Shown here one piece after another: positions 9,652-19,414 of a DNA stretch of 64,000 bases (positions are counted from its first letter, which is position 1; every line of letters starts with the position of its first letter). The position numbers and the translations under genes were made by a program. The DNA is from Frateuria terrea (GTDB lineage: Bacteria; Pseudomonadota; Gammaproteobacteria; Xanthomonadales; Rhodanobacteraceae): NCBI RefSeq assembly GCF_900115705.1, contig NZ_FOXL01000006.1, positions 330,648-394,647 on the forward strand, given 5' to 3'. The notes under the pieces are model-generated. The model was not told where the DNA came from. It saw nothing but the letters and a program-made list of their open reading frames with translations, and made no database searches.

Positions 9652-10800
9652 GTGGACATCCCCGCTTCATCCGTCGAACCCTCGCGGCCACGGCCGCGTA
9701 CCGCCGCCTTGCCCACGCGCACGCTGGCGCTGGGCGTGATCGGCCCCGGACGTGTCGGTGGCGCGCTGCTCGAACAGCTGCGCGCGGCGCGCACGCGCCT
9801 GGCCACGCAGCTTGGCCTCGCACTCGAGCTGCGCGGCGTGGCCACCCGCCATCGCATGTGGCTGGACTGCGACGATCCACAGCTCGACCGCCGCGCCGGC
9901 GCACAGACCTGGCGCCCGGCCAGCCTGGACGCCTTCGCGGCCCACGTGCGCGGGCTCGACGGCCCGGCGGTGCTGGTCGATTGCAGCGCCAGCGAGGCCG
10001 TGGCGGACCGCTACGCCGACTGGCTCTGCACCGGCCTGCACGTGGTCACCCCCAACAAGCTCGCCGGCAGCGGCCCGCTTCCGCGCTGGCAGGCGATCCG
10101 CGCCGCGGTGGCGGCTGGCTCTTCGCGCTGGCGCCACGAAGCCACGGTCTGCGCCGGCCTGCCGGTGATCCAGACGCTGCGCGACCTGCTCGACACCGGC
10201 GACACCCTGCATGCGATCGACGGCATGCTCTCGGGCACGCTGGCCTGGCTGTGCAGCCGGCATGATGGCGCGCAGCCGTTCTCCATGCTGCTGCGCGAGG
10301 CACACGCGCAGGGCTATACCGAGCCCGATCCGCGCGAGGACCTCTCCGGCACCGACGTGGCGCGCAAGCTGGTGATCCTGGCGCGCGAAGCCGGCTGGTC
10401 GCTGTCGCTGGAGGATGTGGAGGTGGAAAGCCTGGTGCCGCCGGCGCTCGCCGCGCTTTCCACCGATGCCTTTCTCGATCGCCTCGGCCAAGGTGGCCTG
10501 GCCGGGTTGGATATCCCGCTGGCCGAGCGTCTCGCCCGCGCACGCGCGGCCGGCTGCCGGCTGCGCCACGTCGCCAGCCTCGACACCCACGGCCGGGCGA
10601 GGGTGCGGCTCGAAGCGCTTCCCGCGCATCATCCGTTCGCGCACTCCCGGCTCACCGACAACATCGTGCAGCTGCGCAGCGCCCGCTACTGCGACAATCC
10701 GCTGATCGTGCAGGGTCCCGGCGCCGGCCCGCAGGTCACCGCCGCCGGCGTGTTCGCCGACGTGCTGCGCATCGCCGAGGCCCAGGAAGCACGCGCATGA
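9652..10800 (+). CDS. hom: Homoserine dehydrogenase (ThrA C-terminal type, no aspartokinase domain)
   Basis: Reduces aspartate semialdehyde to homoserine; 382 residues. A GTG start at 9652 is set by AGGAGG at 9641-9646. After a 30-residue tail rich in Pro and Arg comes the NAD(P)-binding segment [18 protein letters not shown], resembling the dehydrogenase half of bifunctional ThrA; then the catalytic-domain signature [12 protein letters not shown] and [18 protein letters not shown]. There is no aspartokinase domain upstream and no room for an ACT domain, so end-product feedback may be absent and the leader may carry more of the control. The stop lies 20 bp before the chosen thrB ATG, in an operon with thrB and thrC. 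Confidence 0.92.
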   Translation: MDIPASSVEPSRPRPRTAALPTRTLALGVIGPGRVGGALLEQLRAARTRLATQLGLALELRGVATRHRMWLDCDDPQLDRRAGAQTWRPASLDAFAAHVRGLDGPAVLVDCSASEAVADRYADWLCTGLHVVTPNKLAGSGPLPRWQAIRAAVAAGSSRWRHEATVCAGLPVIQTLRDLLDTGDTLHAIDGMLSGTLAWLCSRHDGAQPFSMLLREAHAQGYTEPDPREDLSGTDVARKLVILAREAGWSLSLEDVEVESLVPPALAALSTDAFLDRLGQGGLAGLDIPLAERLARARAAGCRLRHVASLDTHGRARVRLEALPAHHPFAHSRLTDNIVQLRSARYCDNPLIVQGPGAGPQVTAAGVFADVLRIAEAQEARA

Positions 10801-10820
10801 ACCTCACCAAGGAATCGCCC

Positions 10821-11750
10821 ATGTCGTCCGCCCGCACCGCCAGCGCCTTCGCCCCCGCCTGCGTGGGCAACGTAGGCGTGGGTTTCGACATCCTGGGCCA
10901 CACCCTGGCCGGCGCCGGCGACCGCGCGCAGGTGACGTGCATCGACGAGCCGGTCGTGCGCATCACCGCCATCGAGGGCGTGGTATCGGGGCTGCCGCGG
11001 GAGGCCGGACGCAACACGGCCGGCGCCGCGCTGGTCGCGTTGCGCCACGCGCTGCAGCTGCAGCACGGCTTCGAACTGACCCTGCACAAGGGCATCGCGC
11101 TGGGTTCGGGCATGGCCGGCTCGGCAGCCTCCTGCGTGGCTGCGCTGGTCGCCGCCAATGCGCTGCTGGACGCGCCGCTGCCACGTGAGGCGCTGTACGG
11201 CTTCGCCATGGACGGCGAAGCGGTGGCCAGTGGCGGTCGCCACGGCGACAACGTCGGTCCGCAGCTGATCGGCGGGCTGGTGCTGGCCACCGCGTCGCGG
11301 CTGGTGCGCATCCCGGTACCGGCACACTGGCACTGCGCTCTGGTGCATCCGCACTGCGTGCTGGAGACGCGCCGGGCGCGCGCGGCGTTGGCCGGGGCCT
11401 ATGCCCTGCACGATTTCGTTGCGCAGAGCGCCAATTTGGCCCAGGTGATCGCCGGTTGCTGGCGCGGCGACGCCACGCTGGTGCGCGAAGGCCTGAAGGA
11501 CGTGCTGGTCGAGCCACGGCGCGCGCCGCTGGTGCCGAACTTCGCCCGCGTGCAGCAGGCCGCGTTCGACCACGGCGCGCTCGGCGCGAGCATCTCCGGC
11601 GCGGGCCCCAGCGTGTTCGGCTGGTTCGAGGACGCCCGCGCCGCGCACGCTGCCGCCGAGGCGATGCGCGCGGCGTTCGCCGAGGCCGGGTTGGGTAGCG
11701 ACGTGCTGGTCGGCCCCATCGACGGTCCCGCAGCCGAGGTACTCGCATGA
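10821..11750 (+). CDS. thrB: Homoserine kinase
   Basis: GHMP-family kinase forming O-phosphohomoserine; cytoplasmic, 309 residues. Motifs: substrate loop [20 protein letters not shown] near the N terminus, the ATP-binding loop [17 protein letters not shown] (about residues 90-106), and the C-terminal motif [18 protein letters not shown] 10821 follows AAGGA; an alternative ATG at 10797 overlaps the hom stop (ATGA) and would add eight residues. The 3' end overlaps thrC by ATGA. It is the middle gene of hom-thrB-thrC. Confidence 0.93.
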   Translation: MSSARTASAFAPACVGNVGVGFDILGHTLAGAGDRAQVTCIDEPVVRITAIEGVVSGLPREAGRNTAGAALVALRHALQLQHGFELTLHKGIALGSGMAGSAASCVAALVAANALLDAPLPREALYGFAMDGEAVASGGRHGDNVGPQLIGGLVLATASRLVRIPVPAHWHCALVHPHCVLETRRARAALAGAYALHDFVAQSANLAQVIAGCWRGDATLVREGLKDVLVEPRRAPLVPNFARVQQAAFDHGALGASISGAGPSVFGWFEDARAAHAAAEAMRAAFAEAGLGSDVLVGPIDGPAAEVLA

Positions 11751-13057
11751 GCGCGCTGCGCTACGCCAGCACGCGCGGCCGTGCACCCGCAGTTGGCCTG
11801 AGCAGGGCGATCGCCGCCGGCCTCGCGCCCGACGGCGGGCTCTACGTCCCGGAACACCTGCCCACGCTCGACCCGCGCGCGTTCGATCCGCGCGGCGACC
11901 TGGCCGCCATCGCGACCACGTTGCTAGCACCGTTCTTCGCCGGCGACGCGCTGGCTGGCGCATTGCCGGCGATCTGCGCCGAGGCGTTCACCTTCGAGGC
12001 GCCGCTGCGCCCGCTCGCACGTCCGGATGCCCTGCTGCTCGAGCTGTTCCACGGCCCGACCGCCGCCTTCAAGGACTTCGGCGCGCGCTTCCTCGCCGCC
12101 TGCCTGCGCCGCCTGCGCGGCGAGGTGGCCCCGCCGCTGACCATCCTGGTCGCCACCTCCGGCGATACCGGCGCCGCGGTGGGCGCCGCGTTTCATGGGC
12201 AACCGGACCTGCGCGTGGTGATCCTCTATCCCGACGGCCGCGTGTCGCCGCGCCAGGCCCACCAGCTGGGCAGCTTCGGCGGCAACGTGCAGGCGCTGCG
12301 CGTGGCAGGCAGCTTCGACGACTGCCAGCGCATGGTGAAGGCTGCGCTCAACGACGCCGAGCTGCAGCGCGAGGTACCGCTCAGCTCGGCCAACAGCATC
12401 AGCCTGGGCCGCCTGCTGCCGCAGATGGGCTACTACGCGCATGCCTCCCTGGGCTGGTGGCGCACGCACGGCATGCCGCTGGACTTCATCATCCCCACCG
12501 GCAACCTCGGCAACGCGCTGGCCTGCATCTGGGCGCGCGCCATGGGCCTGCCGATCGGCGAGGTGCGCCTGGCCTGCAACGCCAACGCCGCGCTGCCGGA
12601 TTTCTTCGCCGGCGGCGACTACCGTCCGCGCGATGCCGTGGCCACGCTCGCCAACGCGATGGACGTGGGTGCGCCGAGCAACTTCGAGCGCTTGCGCTGG
12701 ACCTACCGCGACGACGATGCCGCGTTGCGCGCTGCGCTGCGGGCGCAATGCGTGAGCGACGAGGAGATACGTACGACCCTGCTGCGCCATGCGCGTGGGC
12801 AGATCGGAGTGGTTTGCCCCCACACCGCCACCGCGCTGGCAGTGCTCGATCGCGAACCGGTACGCGGGGACAAGGCCTGGTGCGTCGTCTCGACAGCCCA
12901 TCCGGCCAAGTTCGAGAGCGTGCTGGAACCGTTGCTGGGGTGCCCGCTGCCCGTGCCACCGCCGCTGGCCGCGATGCTCGAACGTTCTCCGCAGGCCGAG
13001 CCCATCGCCGCCGACGAAGCTGCTTTTGGCCACTGGCTGCGCGACTGGACCGCGTGA
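11747..13057 (+). CDS. thrC: Threonine synthase
   Basis: PLP enzyme converting phosphohomoserine to threonine, 436 residues, the E. coli-like class. Near the N terminus is [20 protein letters not shown]; the PLP lysine is in [15 protein letters not shown] (about residues 100-114), and the phosphate-binding stretch is [15 protein letters not shown]. The start overlaps thrB by ATGA. It is the last gene of the thr operon. No clear intrinsic terminator follows; instead the next 110 bp carry a tandem 8-bp motif and the leu/ilv leader. Threonine made here feeds isoleucine synthesis by the adjacent operon if a deaminase exists elsewhere. Confidence 0.94.
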   Translation: MSALRYASTRGRAPAVGLSRAIAAGLAPDGGLYVPEHLPTLDPRAFDPRGDLAAIATTLLAPFFAGDALAGALPAICAEAFTFEAPLRPLARPDALLLELFHGPTAAFKDFGARFLAACLRRLRGEVAPPLTILVATSGDTGAAVGAAFHGQPDLRVVILYPDGRVSPRQAHQLGSFGGNVQALRVAGSFDDCQRMVKAALNDAELQREVPLSSANSISLGRLLPQMGYYAHASLGWWRTHGMPLDFIIPTGNLGNALACIWARAMGLPIGEVRLACNANAALPDFFAGGDYRPRDAVATLANAMDVGAPSNFERLRWTYRDDDAALRAALRAQCVSDEEIRTTLLRHARGQIGVVCPHTATALAVLDREPVRGDKAWCVVSTAHPAKFESVLEPLLGCPLPVPPPLAAMLERSPQAEPIAADEAAFGHWLRDWTA

Positions 13058-13068
13058 CGCCACGCGCC

Positions 13069-13099
13069 ACGTCCGGACGTATGGACGTCCAGACATCCG
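13069..13099. promoter_or_regulatory. Four tandem 8-bp met-box-like units
   Basis: The stretch splits into ACGTCCGG, ACGTATGG, ACGTCCAG, ACATCCGT with an exact 8-bp period. Tandem 8-bp boxes close to AGACGTCT are how MetJ-type repressors bind. The site lies between thrC and the leu/ilv leader. Whether this organism has MetJ is unknown. Confidence 0.4.
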
Positions 13100-13173
13100 T
13101 TTTTGCAGCATAGAACGAACCGTCATAAGAAAGCGCTTGACACGCCCGCACGGCCGCACCTAAGGTCGACGAC

Positions 13174-13311
13174 ATGCCGCATCGCAACAGCCAGCGTCGC
13201 ATTGCCCCGACGGATCGCCTCCCGGTGATCGCGGGCCTCGCGTCGCTTCGCGGCCAGCTCCTTCTTGCCCTCGTACTCGTCCTCCTCATTACCAACGGAG
13301 GTGCGGGCTGA
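13174..13311 (+). CDS. Branched-chain amino acid operon leader peptide
   Basis: A 45-codon frame whose C-terminal third reads QLLLALVLVLLITNGGAG: six Leu, two Val and one Ile within residues 30-39, all three products of the downstream pathway. AAGG precedes the ATG by 8 bases. The stop is 41 bp before a textbook terminator hairpin and 109 bp before leuA. This is the classic leu/ilv attenuation layout: ribosome stalling when Leu, Val or Ile tRNA is uncharged would prevent terminator formation. A candidate -35 (TTGACA, 13137-13142) exists but would place the transcript start almost at the ATG, so the promoter is unclear. Confidence 0.85.
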   Translation: MPHRNSQRRIAPTDRLPVIAGLASLRGQLLLALVLVLLITNGGAG

Positions 13312-13351
13312 GGCGTGTCCAGGTAACGAAGAATCCGACCTGACAAACCTG

Positions 13352-13389
13352 AAACCCCGCACCCGGCAACGGTTGCGGGGTTTCTTTTT
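13352..13389 (+). terminator. Attenuator (intrinsic terminator) of the leu/ilv operon
   Basis: Perfect 10-bp arms AAACCCCGCA and TGCGGGGTTT separated by 12 bases, followed by a U-rich tract (TTTCTTTTTG). It lies after the Leu/Val/Ile-rich leader and before leuA, so it is the conditional terminator of the operon. Confidence 0.88.
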
Positions 13390-13419
13390 GCCTCGGCTCC
13401 ACCCAACGGAGCCCATGCG

Positions 13420-15009
13420 ATGAAACCAGACACAGCAGGAACGAAGCCGACGCAGGCCGACGAGCCACGCGTTCGGATCTTCGACACCACCTTGCGCGAC
13501 GGCGAGCAGGCGCCCGGCTTCGCGCTGGATCGCAAGGCGAAATTGCGCATCGCACAATCGCTCGAGACACTCGGCGTGGACGTAATGGAGGCGGGCTTTC
13601 CGCAGGCATCGGAGGAGGACTTCGCGGCCGTACGGGAAATCGCGCGCCAGGTGCGCCAGAGCACCATCTGCGCGTTGGCGCGCTGCCAGCGCGGCGACAT
13701 CGAGCGTGCGGCGCAGGCGCTGGAAGGCGCGCAGCGCGGGCGCATCCACCTGTTCCTCTCGACCAGCCCGCTGCATCGCGAGCACAAGCTCAACATGAGC
13801 CGTGCGCAGGTGCTGGACGCGGCGGTGGCCGCGGTGACGCGGGCGCGCGGGCTGTGCGACGAGGTCGAGTTTTCCGCGGAGGACGCGTTGCGTACGGAGC
13901 CGCAGTTCCTGGCCGAGGTGTTCGCCGCGGTGGCGGTGGCCGGTGCAGGTACGCTCAACGCGCCGGACACGGTGGGCTATGCCACGCCCTCGGAAGTGGC
14001 ATCCCTGTTCACCTATCTGCGCAAATGCATACCGGACGAGTCGGTAGTGTTCTCCGCGCACTGCCACGACGACCTCGGGCTGGCCGTGGCCAACACGCTG
14101 GCCGCGGTAGGCGCGGGTGCACGGCAGGTGGAATGCACCATCAACGGCATCGGCGAACGCGCCGGCAATGCCGCGCTGGAGGAAATCGTGATGGCGCTGC
14201 GCGTGCGCGCGCCGTACTTCGGCCTGGCCACGCGCATCGACACGCGGCGGCTGCACGCCACCTCGCGGCTGCTCGGCGAACTCACCCGCCAGCCGGTGCC
14301 GCGCAACAAGGCGATCGTCGGCGCCAACGCTTTCGCGCACGAGTCGGGCATCCACCAGCACGGCGTGCTGAGGCATCGCGGCACCTACGAGATCATGCGG
14401 CCGCAGGACGTCGGCGCCGACGATGCGCCGCTGGTGCTCGGCCGCCACTCCGGCCGGCATGCGCTGCGCCAGCGCCTGGCCGCGCTCGGCCACACGCCGG
14501 ACGACGCTGCGCTGGACGGCCTGTTCGAGCGCTTCAAGGCGCTGACGGCGAGGCGCAGCGAGATCCACGACGAGGACCTGGCCGCGCTTGCGCTGGGGCT
14601 CGATCCGGACGCGCCGGGTCCGTGGTCGATCGCCCACCTGCACAGCGCCAGCCTGCTCGGCAGCGCCTCGGCGTCGGTGCGGCTCAAGCACGAGGATGGC
14701 CGCACGGCGGCCGAGGCGGCGATCGGCGAAGGCCCGGTCGACGCGCTGCTGCGCGCGATCGAGCGCGCCAGTGCCTGTGCGCTGGAGCTGACCGGATTCC
14801 AGCTGCGCGCGATCCGCAGCGGCAGCGGCGCGCAGGGCGAGGCCCGCCTTACCGCCGAGCACGACGGCCGCACCTGGCACGGCCGCGCCGCCAGCACCGA
14901 CATCGTCGAGGCCACCGCGCGGGCGGTGCTGTCGATCGTCAACCGCATCGCGCGCGAGGCCGAGGCCCGCCGCGCGTCCCCACCTGCCGTGCAAGGAGCC
15001 ACCGCATGA
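13420..15009 (+). CDS. leuA: 2-Isopropylmalate synthase
   Basis: First committed step of leucine synthesis: acetyl-CoA plus 2-ketoisovalerate. 529 residues, the long LeuA type 1 form. Motifs: [18 protein letters not shown] near residue 21 with the metal Asp; [19 protein letters not shown] with two metal His; [20 protein letters not shown]; and [18 protein letters not shown]. The C-terminal 150 residues are the regulatory domain for leucine feedback. GGAG lies 8 bases before the ATG. A spurious ATG (13414) closes after three codons. It opens the nine-gene branched-chain operon and overlaps ilvE by ATGA. Confidence 0.96.
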   Translation: MKPDTAGTKPTQADEPRVRIFDTTLRDGEQAPGFALDRKAKLRIAQSLETLGVDVMEAGFPQASEEDFAAVREIARQVRQSTICALARCQRGDIERAAQALEGAQRGRIHLFLSTSPLHREHKLNMSRAQVLDAAVAAVTRARGLCDEVEFSAEDALRTEPQFLAEVFAAVAVAGAGTLNAPDTVGYATPSEVASLFTYLRKCIPDESVVFSAHCHDDLGLAVANTLAAVGAGARQVECTINGIGERAGNAALEEIVMALRVRAPYFGLATRIDTRRLHATSRLLGELTRQPVPRNKAIVGANAFAHESGIHQHGVLRHRGTYEIMRPQDVGADDAPLVLGRHSGRHALRQRLAALGHTPDDAALDGLFERFKALTARRSEIHDEDLAALALGLDPDAPGPWSIAHLHSASLLGSASASVRLKHEDGRTAAEAAIGEGPVDALLRAIERASACALELTGFQLRAIRSGSGAQGEARLTAEHDGRTWHGRAASTDIVEATARAVLSIVNRIAREAEARRASPPAVQGATA

Positions 15010-15971
15010 GCGCTCCCTTCCTCTGGCACAACGGCCGGCTCAAGCCCTGGACCGACGCCACCGTGCACGTCGGCGCGCATGCGCTGCACTACGGCTCGTC
15101 GGTATTCGAAGGGCTGCGCGTGTACGCCACGCCACAGGGGTCGGCCTACTTCCGCCTGGCCGACCACACGCGGCGGCTGTTCGAGTCGGCACGCGTCTAC
15201 GACATCGAGGTCGGCTACGGGCCCGACGAGATCGACGCTGCCTGCCTGGAGCTGATCCGCGCCAACGGCATGGGCTCGGCTTACGTGCGGCCGATCGTGT
15301 TCCGCGGCGCCGGTTCGCTGGGCGTGCTGCCGCAGGCGGACGGTCCGGTCGACGTGGCGATACTCGCCCTGCCCTGGGGGGCGTATCTGGGCGACGCGGC
15401 CGAGCGTGGCGCCGACGTGTGCGTGTCGTCATGGCGGCGGCCGGCGCCGGGCACGCTTCCCGGTTGGGCCAAGGCCGGCGGCAACTACCTCTCCAGCCAG
15501 CTGATCGCGCTGGAGGCGCGCCGCGGCGGCTACGACGAAGGCATCGCGCTGGGCCACGAAGGCCTGCTCGGCGAAGGCGCCGGCGAGAACCTGTTCCTGG
15601 TGCGCAAGGGTCGACTGCTCACGCCGCCGACCAGCGCCGGCATCCTGGCCGGCATCACGCGCGACACGGTGATCACCCTGGCCGGCGAGCTGGGCCTGCC
15701 GGTGGAGGAACGCGACCTGCCACGCGAGGCGCTCTACAGCGCCGAGGAGGTGTTCCTGTGCGGCACCGCCGCCGAGATCACGCCGGTGCGCTCGGTCGAC
15801 CGCAAGCGCGTCGGCGACGGCATACCCGGCCCGGTCACACGCGCGCTGCGCGAGGCCTTTTTCGACCTGTTCGGCGGACGGACCGCCGATCGCCACCACT
15901 GGCTGACCCACGTGCACGATCCGGTGCGCCCGAGCGTGGCCGCCACGACCCGCGAGGAGATCCACGCATGA
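15006..15971 (+). CDS. ilvE: Branched-chain amino acid aminotransferase
   Basis: PLP fold-type IV aminotransferase making Leu, Ile and Val from their keto acids; 321 residues. Motifs: [20 protein letters not shown] and [14 protein letters not shown] at the N terminus, the PLP lysine in [19 protein letters not shown] (about residues 155-173), [11 protein letters not shown], and the phosphate-binding ending [11 protein letters not shown]. Start and stop overlap leuA and leuC by ATGA, so it is translationally coupled on both sides. Placing ilvE second, before leuC, is an uncommon order. Confidence 0.95.
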   Translation: MSAPFLWHNGRLKPWTDATVHVGAHALHYGSSVFEGLRVYATPQGSAYFRLADHTRRLFESARVYDIEVGYGPDEIDAACLELIRANGMGSAYVRPIVFRGAGSLGVLPQADGPVDVAILALPWGAYLGDAAERGADVCVSSWRRPAPGTLPGWAKAGGNYLSSQLIALEARRGGYDEGIALGHEGLLGEGAGENLFLVRKGRLLTPPTSAGILAGITRDTVITLAGELGLPVEERDLPREALYSAEEVFLCGTAAEITPVRSVDRKRVGDGIPGPVTRALREAFFDLFGGRTADRHHWLTHVHDPVRPSVAATTREEIHA

Positions 15972-17380
15972 ACCCGCGCACGTTGTTCGACAAGCTGTGG
16001 GACGCCCACGTGGTGGTGCCGGAAACGCCCGACACGCCGGCCGTGCTCTACGTCGACCTGCACCTGGTGCACGAGGTCACCTCGCCGCAGGCGTTCGACG
16101 AGCTGCGCGGCCGCGGCCTGGCCGTGCGCCGTCCCGACCGCACGCTGGCCACGCTCGACCACTCCACGCCCACGCTGCCACCCGGCCCGGACGGCCAGCG
16201 TCCCTACGCCAGCGCCGAGGCGCGCGCGCAGGTGGCGCAACTGGAGGCGAACTGCCGCGCGTTCGACATCGAGCTGCACGGCTGGGACAGCGCCGAGCGC
16301 GGCATCGTGCACGTGATCGGTCCGGAACTCGGCGCCACGCAGCCGGGCATGACCATCGTCTGCGGCGACAGCCACACCTCCACCCATGGCGCCTTCGGCG
16401 CGCTGGCCTTCGGTATCGGCACCACCGAGGTGGGCCACGTGCTGGCCACGCAGTGCCTGCTGCAGCGCAAGCCCAAGACGCTGGCGATCCACGTCGACGG
16501 CGCGCTGCCGCCGGGCGTGGGTGCCAAGGACCTGGTGCTGCACGTGATCGGCCGCATCGGTGTCGATGGCGGTACCGGCCACGTCATCGAGTACCGCGGC
16601 GCGGCGATCGAGGCGCTCTCGATGGAAGAGCGCATGACCGTCTGCAACATGTCGATCGAGGCCGGTGCGCGCGCAGGGCTGATCGCGCCGGATGAGATCA
16701 CCTTCACCTGGTTGAAGGGCCGTCCGCGCGTGCCGCAGGGCGAGGCGTGGGAATGTGCCGTGGCGTGCTGGCGCGCGCTCGCCAGCGATGCAGGCGCAAC
16801 GTATGACCGCGAGATCCGCATCGACGCGCGCGAGGTACGCCCCACCGTCACCTACGGTACGCACCCGGGCATGGCGATCGCGCTCGATGCACCGGTGCCC
16901 GCGCCGCGCAATGCGCCCGAGGCACGCGCGCTGGCCTACATGCGCGCCGAGGCCGGCCGGCCGATGCGCGGCATGCCGGTGGACGTGGTGTTCGTCGGCA
17001 GCTGCACCAACTCGCGCCTGCCCGACCTGCGCGAGGCGGCGGCCGTGCTGCGCGGGCGGCGCGTGGCCAGCAGCGTACGCATGCTGGTGGTGCCGGGCTC
17101 CGAGGCGGTGCGGCGTGCGGCCGAGGCGGAGGGGCTGCACGACGTATTCCACGCCGCGGGCGCGGAGTGGCGCGTGCCGGGCTGTTCGATGTGCATCGCC
17201 ATGAACGGCGACCTGGCGCAGCCGGGGCAGCTCGTGGTGTCGACGTCGAACCGCAACTTCGAGGGGCGGCAGGGCAAGGGGGCGCGCACCGTGCTGGCCA
17301 GTCCGGCTACGGCGGCCGCGTCGGCGGTGGCCGGTTTTGTTGCCGACGCACGTGAAGTGCTGGCGGAGGTGGCGGCATGA
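15968..17380 (+). CDS. leuC: 3-Isopropylmalate dehydratase large subunit
   Basis: Aconitase-family [4Fe-4S] enzyme isomerising 2- to 3-isopropylmalate with LeuD; 470 residues, as expected. Cluster ligands are visible at Cys346 (VGSCTNSR) and Cys406/Cys409 ([10 protein letters not shown]). Other motifs are the N-terminal [32 protein letters not shown] and the ending [20 protein letters not shown]. The start overlaps ilvE by ATGA. A 226-bp gap with a mosaic repeat separates it from leuD, which is unusual because the subunits are normally adjacent. Confidence 0.96.
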   Translation: MNPRTLFDKLWDAHVVVPETPDTPAVLYVDLHLVHEVTSPQAFDELRGRGLAVRRPDRTLATLDHSTPTLPPGPDGQRPYASAEARAQVAQLEANCRAFDIELHGWDSAERGIVHVIGPELGATQPGMTIVCGDSHTSTHGAFGALAFGIGTTEVGHVLATQCLLQRKPKTLAIHVDGALPPGVGAKDLVLHVIGRIGVDGGTGHVIEYRGAAIEALSMEERMTVCNMSIEAGARAGLIAPDEITFTWLKGRPRVPQGEAWECAVACWRALASDAGATYDREIRIDAREVRPTVTYGTHPGMAIALDAPVPAPRNAPEARALAYMRAEAGRPMRGMPVDVVFVGSCTNSRLPDLREAAAVLRGRRVASSVRMLVVPGSEAVRRAAEAEGLHDVFHAAGAEWRVPGCSMCIAMNGDLAQPGQLVVSTSNRNFEGRQGKGARTVLASPATAAASAVAGFVADAREVLAEVAA

Positions 17381-17395
17381 GCGCGGGATCCTTGC

Positions 17396-17580
17396 GCCCC
17401 CTCCCCGCCGGGGAGAGAGCTGGGACGAGGGGCCGCTCTTGCGACACACCGACTACGGAGCGGGCGCAAAAAAAGCGCGCGCAAGCACGCGCCTCTAACC
17501 CTCGCCCAACAGCCTTCCCCGCGCGCCCCGGCTCCTCACCCCGACCCTCTCCCCCATCCTTGATAGGCAGGGGAGAGGGG
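17396..17580. repeat. Mosaic intergenic repeat between leuC and leuD
   Basis: Contains the ordered blocks CTCCCCGCCGGGGAGAG, CGCTCTTGCG (17434-17443), CAACAGCC (17508-17515) and CACCCCGACCCTCTCCCCC (17537-17555), closing with GGGGAGAGGG, which pairs with CCCTCTCCCC as a hairpin. The last three blocks recur in the same order at 31519-31604. No gene is seen in this gap. Confidence 0.7.
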
Positions 17581-17606
17581 GCTGTCGTTTCCCGCGAGGC
17601 TTCCCG

Positions 17607-18191
17607 ATGAAACCGATCACCCGCCTGCACTCCCGTACCGCCGTGCTGCCGGACGAGAACATCGACACCGACCGCATCATCCCGGCGCGCTTCCTCACCA
17701 CCACCACCCGCAACGGCCTCGGCAAGCTCTGCTTCCACGACTGGCGCTACCTGCCCGACGGCGCCGACAACCCCGCCTTCCCGCTCAACCGCACCGAAGC
17801 GCATGGGTGCTCGATCCTGGTTGCCGGGCGCAACTTCGGCTGCGGTTCCTCGCGCGAGCACGCGCCTTGGGCACTGCTCGACTTTGGGCTCCGCGCCGTG
17901 CTGTGCAGCGAGATCGCCGACATCTTCCGCAGCAATGCGCTGAAGAACGGCCTGCTCGCGCTGGTCATCGATGCGCCGGCACATCGCTGGCTGCTCGACC
18001 ACCCCGGCATCGAACTGGCGATCGACGTGGCCGGGGAGTTCGTCGAACTCCCGGACGGCGGCCGCATCGGCTTCGCGCTGGAACCGTTCGCCCGCCACTG
18101 CCTGCTCCACGGCGTCGACCAGCTCGGCTTTCTGCTCGGCCAGTCGCAAGCCATCGCCCATTACGAACAGACCCACCCGGAGGCCGCATGA
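17607..18191 (+). CDS. leuD: 3-Isopropylmalate dehydratase small subunit
   Basis: Swivel-domain partner of LeuC, 194 residues, normal length. Motifs: VLPDENIDTDRIIPARFLT near the N terminus, ILVAGRNFGCGSSREHAPWA (residues 70-89) and IFRSNALKNGLL. GAGG lies 7 bases before the ATG. The end overlaps leuB by ATGA. It is separated from leuC by the mosaic repeat but plainly belongs to the same operon. Confidence 0.96.
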   Translation: MKPITRLHSRTAVLPDENIDTDRIIPARFLTTTTRNGLGKLCFHDWRYLPDGADNPAFPLNRTEAHGCSILVAGRNFGCGSSREHAPWALLDFGLRAVLCSEIADIFRSNALKNGLLALVIDAPAHRWLLDHPGIELAIDVAGEFVELPDGGRIGFALEPFARHCLLHGVDQLGFLLGQSQAIAHYEQTHPEAA

Positions 18192-19285
18192 AAGCGCACA
18201 TCGTTACCCTGCCCGGCGACGGCGTCGGCCCCGAAGTCACCGCCGCCACGGTGGCCGTGCTGGAAGCCGTGGCCGAGCATTACGACCACGGCTTCCGTTT
18301 CAGCCACCACCCGATCGGTGGCTGCGCCATCGACGCCACCGGCGAGCCGCTGCCCGCCGCCACGCTGGATGCCTGCCGGCAGGCCGACGCGGTGCTGCTC
18401 GGCGCGGTGGGGGGACCGCGGTGGTCCGACCCTGAAGCGAAGGTGCGCCCGGAGCAGGGCCTGCTGGCCCTGCGCGCCGCCTTGGGCGTGTACGCCAACC
18501 TGCGCCCGCTTACGGTGCACCCGGCGCTCGCCGCCTTGTCGCCGCTGAAGAACGAGCGGCTGCACGAGGTGGACGTCGTGTTCGTGCGCGAGCTCACCGG
18601 CGGCGCCTACTTCGGCGCCAAGACGCGCAGCGACGAGACCGCCACCGACGAGTGCCGCTACACCGTGGCCGAGGTCGAGCGCGTGGCGCGGCGCGCGTTC
18701 GAGCTGGCGCGCGCGCGCCGCCACCACCTCACCTCGGTGGACAAGGCCAACGTGCTGGAGACCTCGCGGCTTTGGCGCAGCACCGTCACGCGCCTGTCCG
18801 CCGAGTACCCGGACGTGCGGCTGGAACACCAGCTGGTCGACTCGATGGCGATGCTGCTGCTGACCCAGCCGCAGCGCTACGACGTAGTGGTCACCGAGAA
18901 CCTGTTCGGCGACATCCTCACTGACGAGGCCGCGGCGCTGGCCGGTTCGCTGGGCTTGCTGCCTTCGGCCTCGCTGGGCGAGGGCGGGCGCGGTTTGTAC
19001 GAGCCGATCCATGGCTCGGCACCGGACATCGCCGGCCAGGGCGTGGCCAACCCGCTCGGCGCGATCCTCTCCGCGGCGTTGCTGCTGCGCCACTCGTTGG
19101 GACTGGACGCCGAGGCGCGGGCGGTCGAGTCCGCGGTGGCGCAGGTGCTCGAGCACGGCCCGCGCAGCCGCGACCTCGGCGGCCAGGCCGGCACCGCCGC
19201 GGTGCTCGACGCGGTGCTGGTCGCGTTGGCCGACGACGCGGCCAACCACCACGCCTTCTTCGCCGGCGTGCGCGCATGCGGATGA
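18188..19285 (+). CDS. leuB: 3-Isopropylmalate dehydrogenase
   Basis: NAD-dependent beta-decarboxylating dehydrogenase making 2-ketoisocaproate; 365 residues. Motifs: LPGDGVGPEV (residues 6-15), LLGAVGGPRW, the substrate loop RPEQGLLALRAALGVYANLR, RELTGGAYFG, the catalytic region VDKANVLETSRLWR, and the metal and NAD segments NLFGDILTDEAAAL and LYEPIHGSAPDIAGQ. The start overlaps leuD by ATGA. A 129-bp GC-rich gap without a gene leads to ilvD. Confidence 0.96.
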   Translation: MKAHIVTLPGDGVGPEVTAATVAVLEAVAEHYDHGFRFSHHPIGGCAIDATGEPLPAATLDACRQADAVLLGAVGGPRWSDPEAKVRPEQGLLALRAALGVYANLRPLTVHPALAALSPLKNERLHEVDVVFVRELTGGAYFGAKTRSDETATDECRYTVAEVERVARRAFELARARRHHLTSVDKANVLETSRLWRSTVTRLSAEYPDVRLEHQLVDSMAMLLLTQPQRYDVVVTENLFGDILTDEAAALAGSLGLLPSASLGEGGRGLYEPIHGSAPDIAGQGVANPLGAILSAALLLRHSLGLDAEARAVESAVAQVLEHGPRSRDLGGQAGTAAVLDAVLVALADDAANHHAFFAGVRACG

Positions 19286-19414
19286 TGCGCGCCGCCGCTG
19301 CACGGCCAGGGACGGCCGCTCCCTGCTCCCCTGCGTGCCGGAGACCGGAACCCGCCCTCCCCGCCGTTCCGCCCGCCACGCAGGGGGCAACTTCCATCCC
19401 ATCCCGGAGCGCCC

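Noticed and set aside
13137..13166. TTGACA with a loose -10 (TAAGGT) as the leu/ilv promoter
   Set aside because: The -10 matches 3 of 6 and the transcript would begin at the leader ATG with no room for its ribosome site; kept only as a remark.
17381..17606. Short open frames in the leuC-leuD gap
   Set aside because: They are made of repeat sequence (Pro/Ser/Arg) without ribosome sites.
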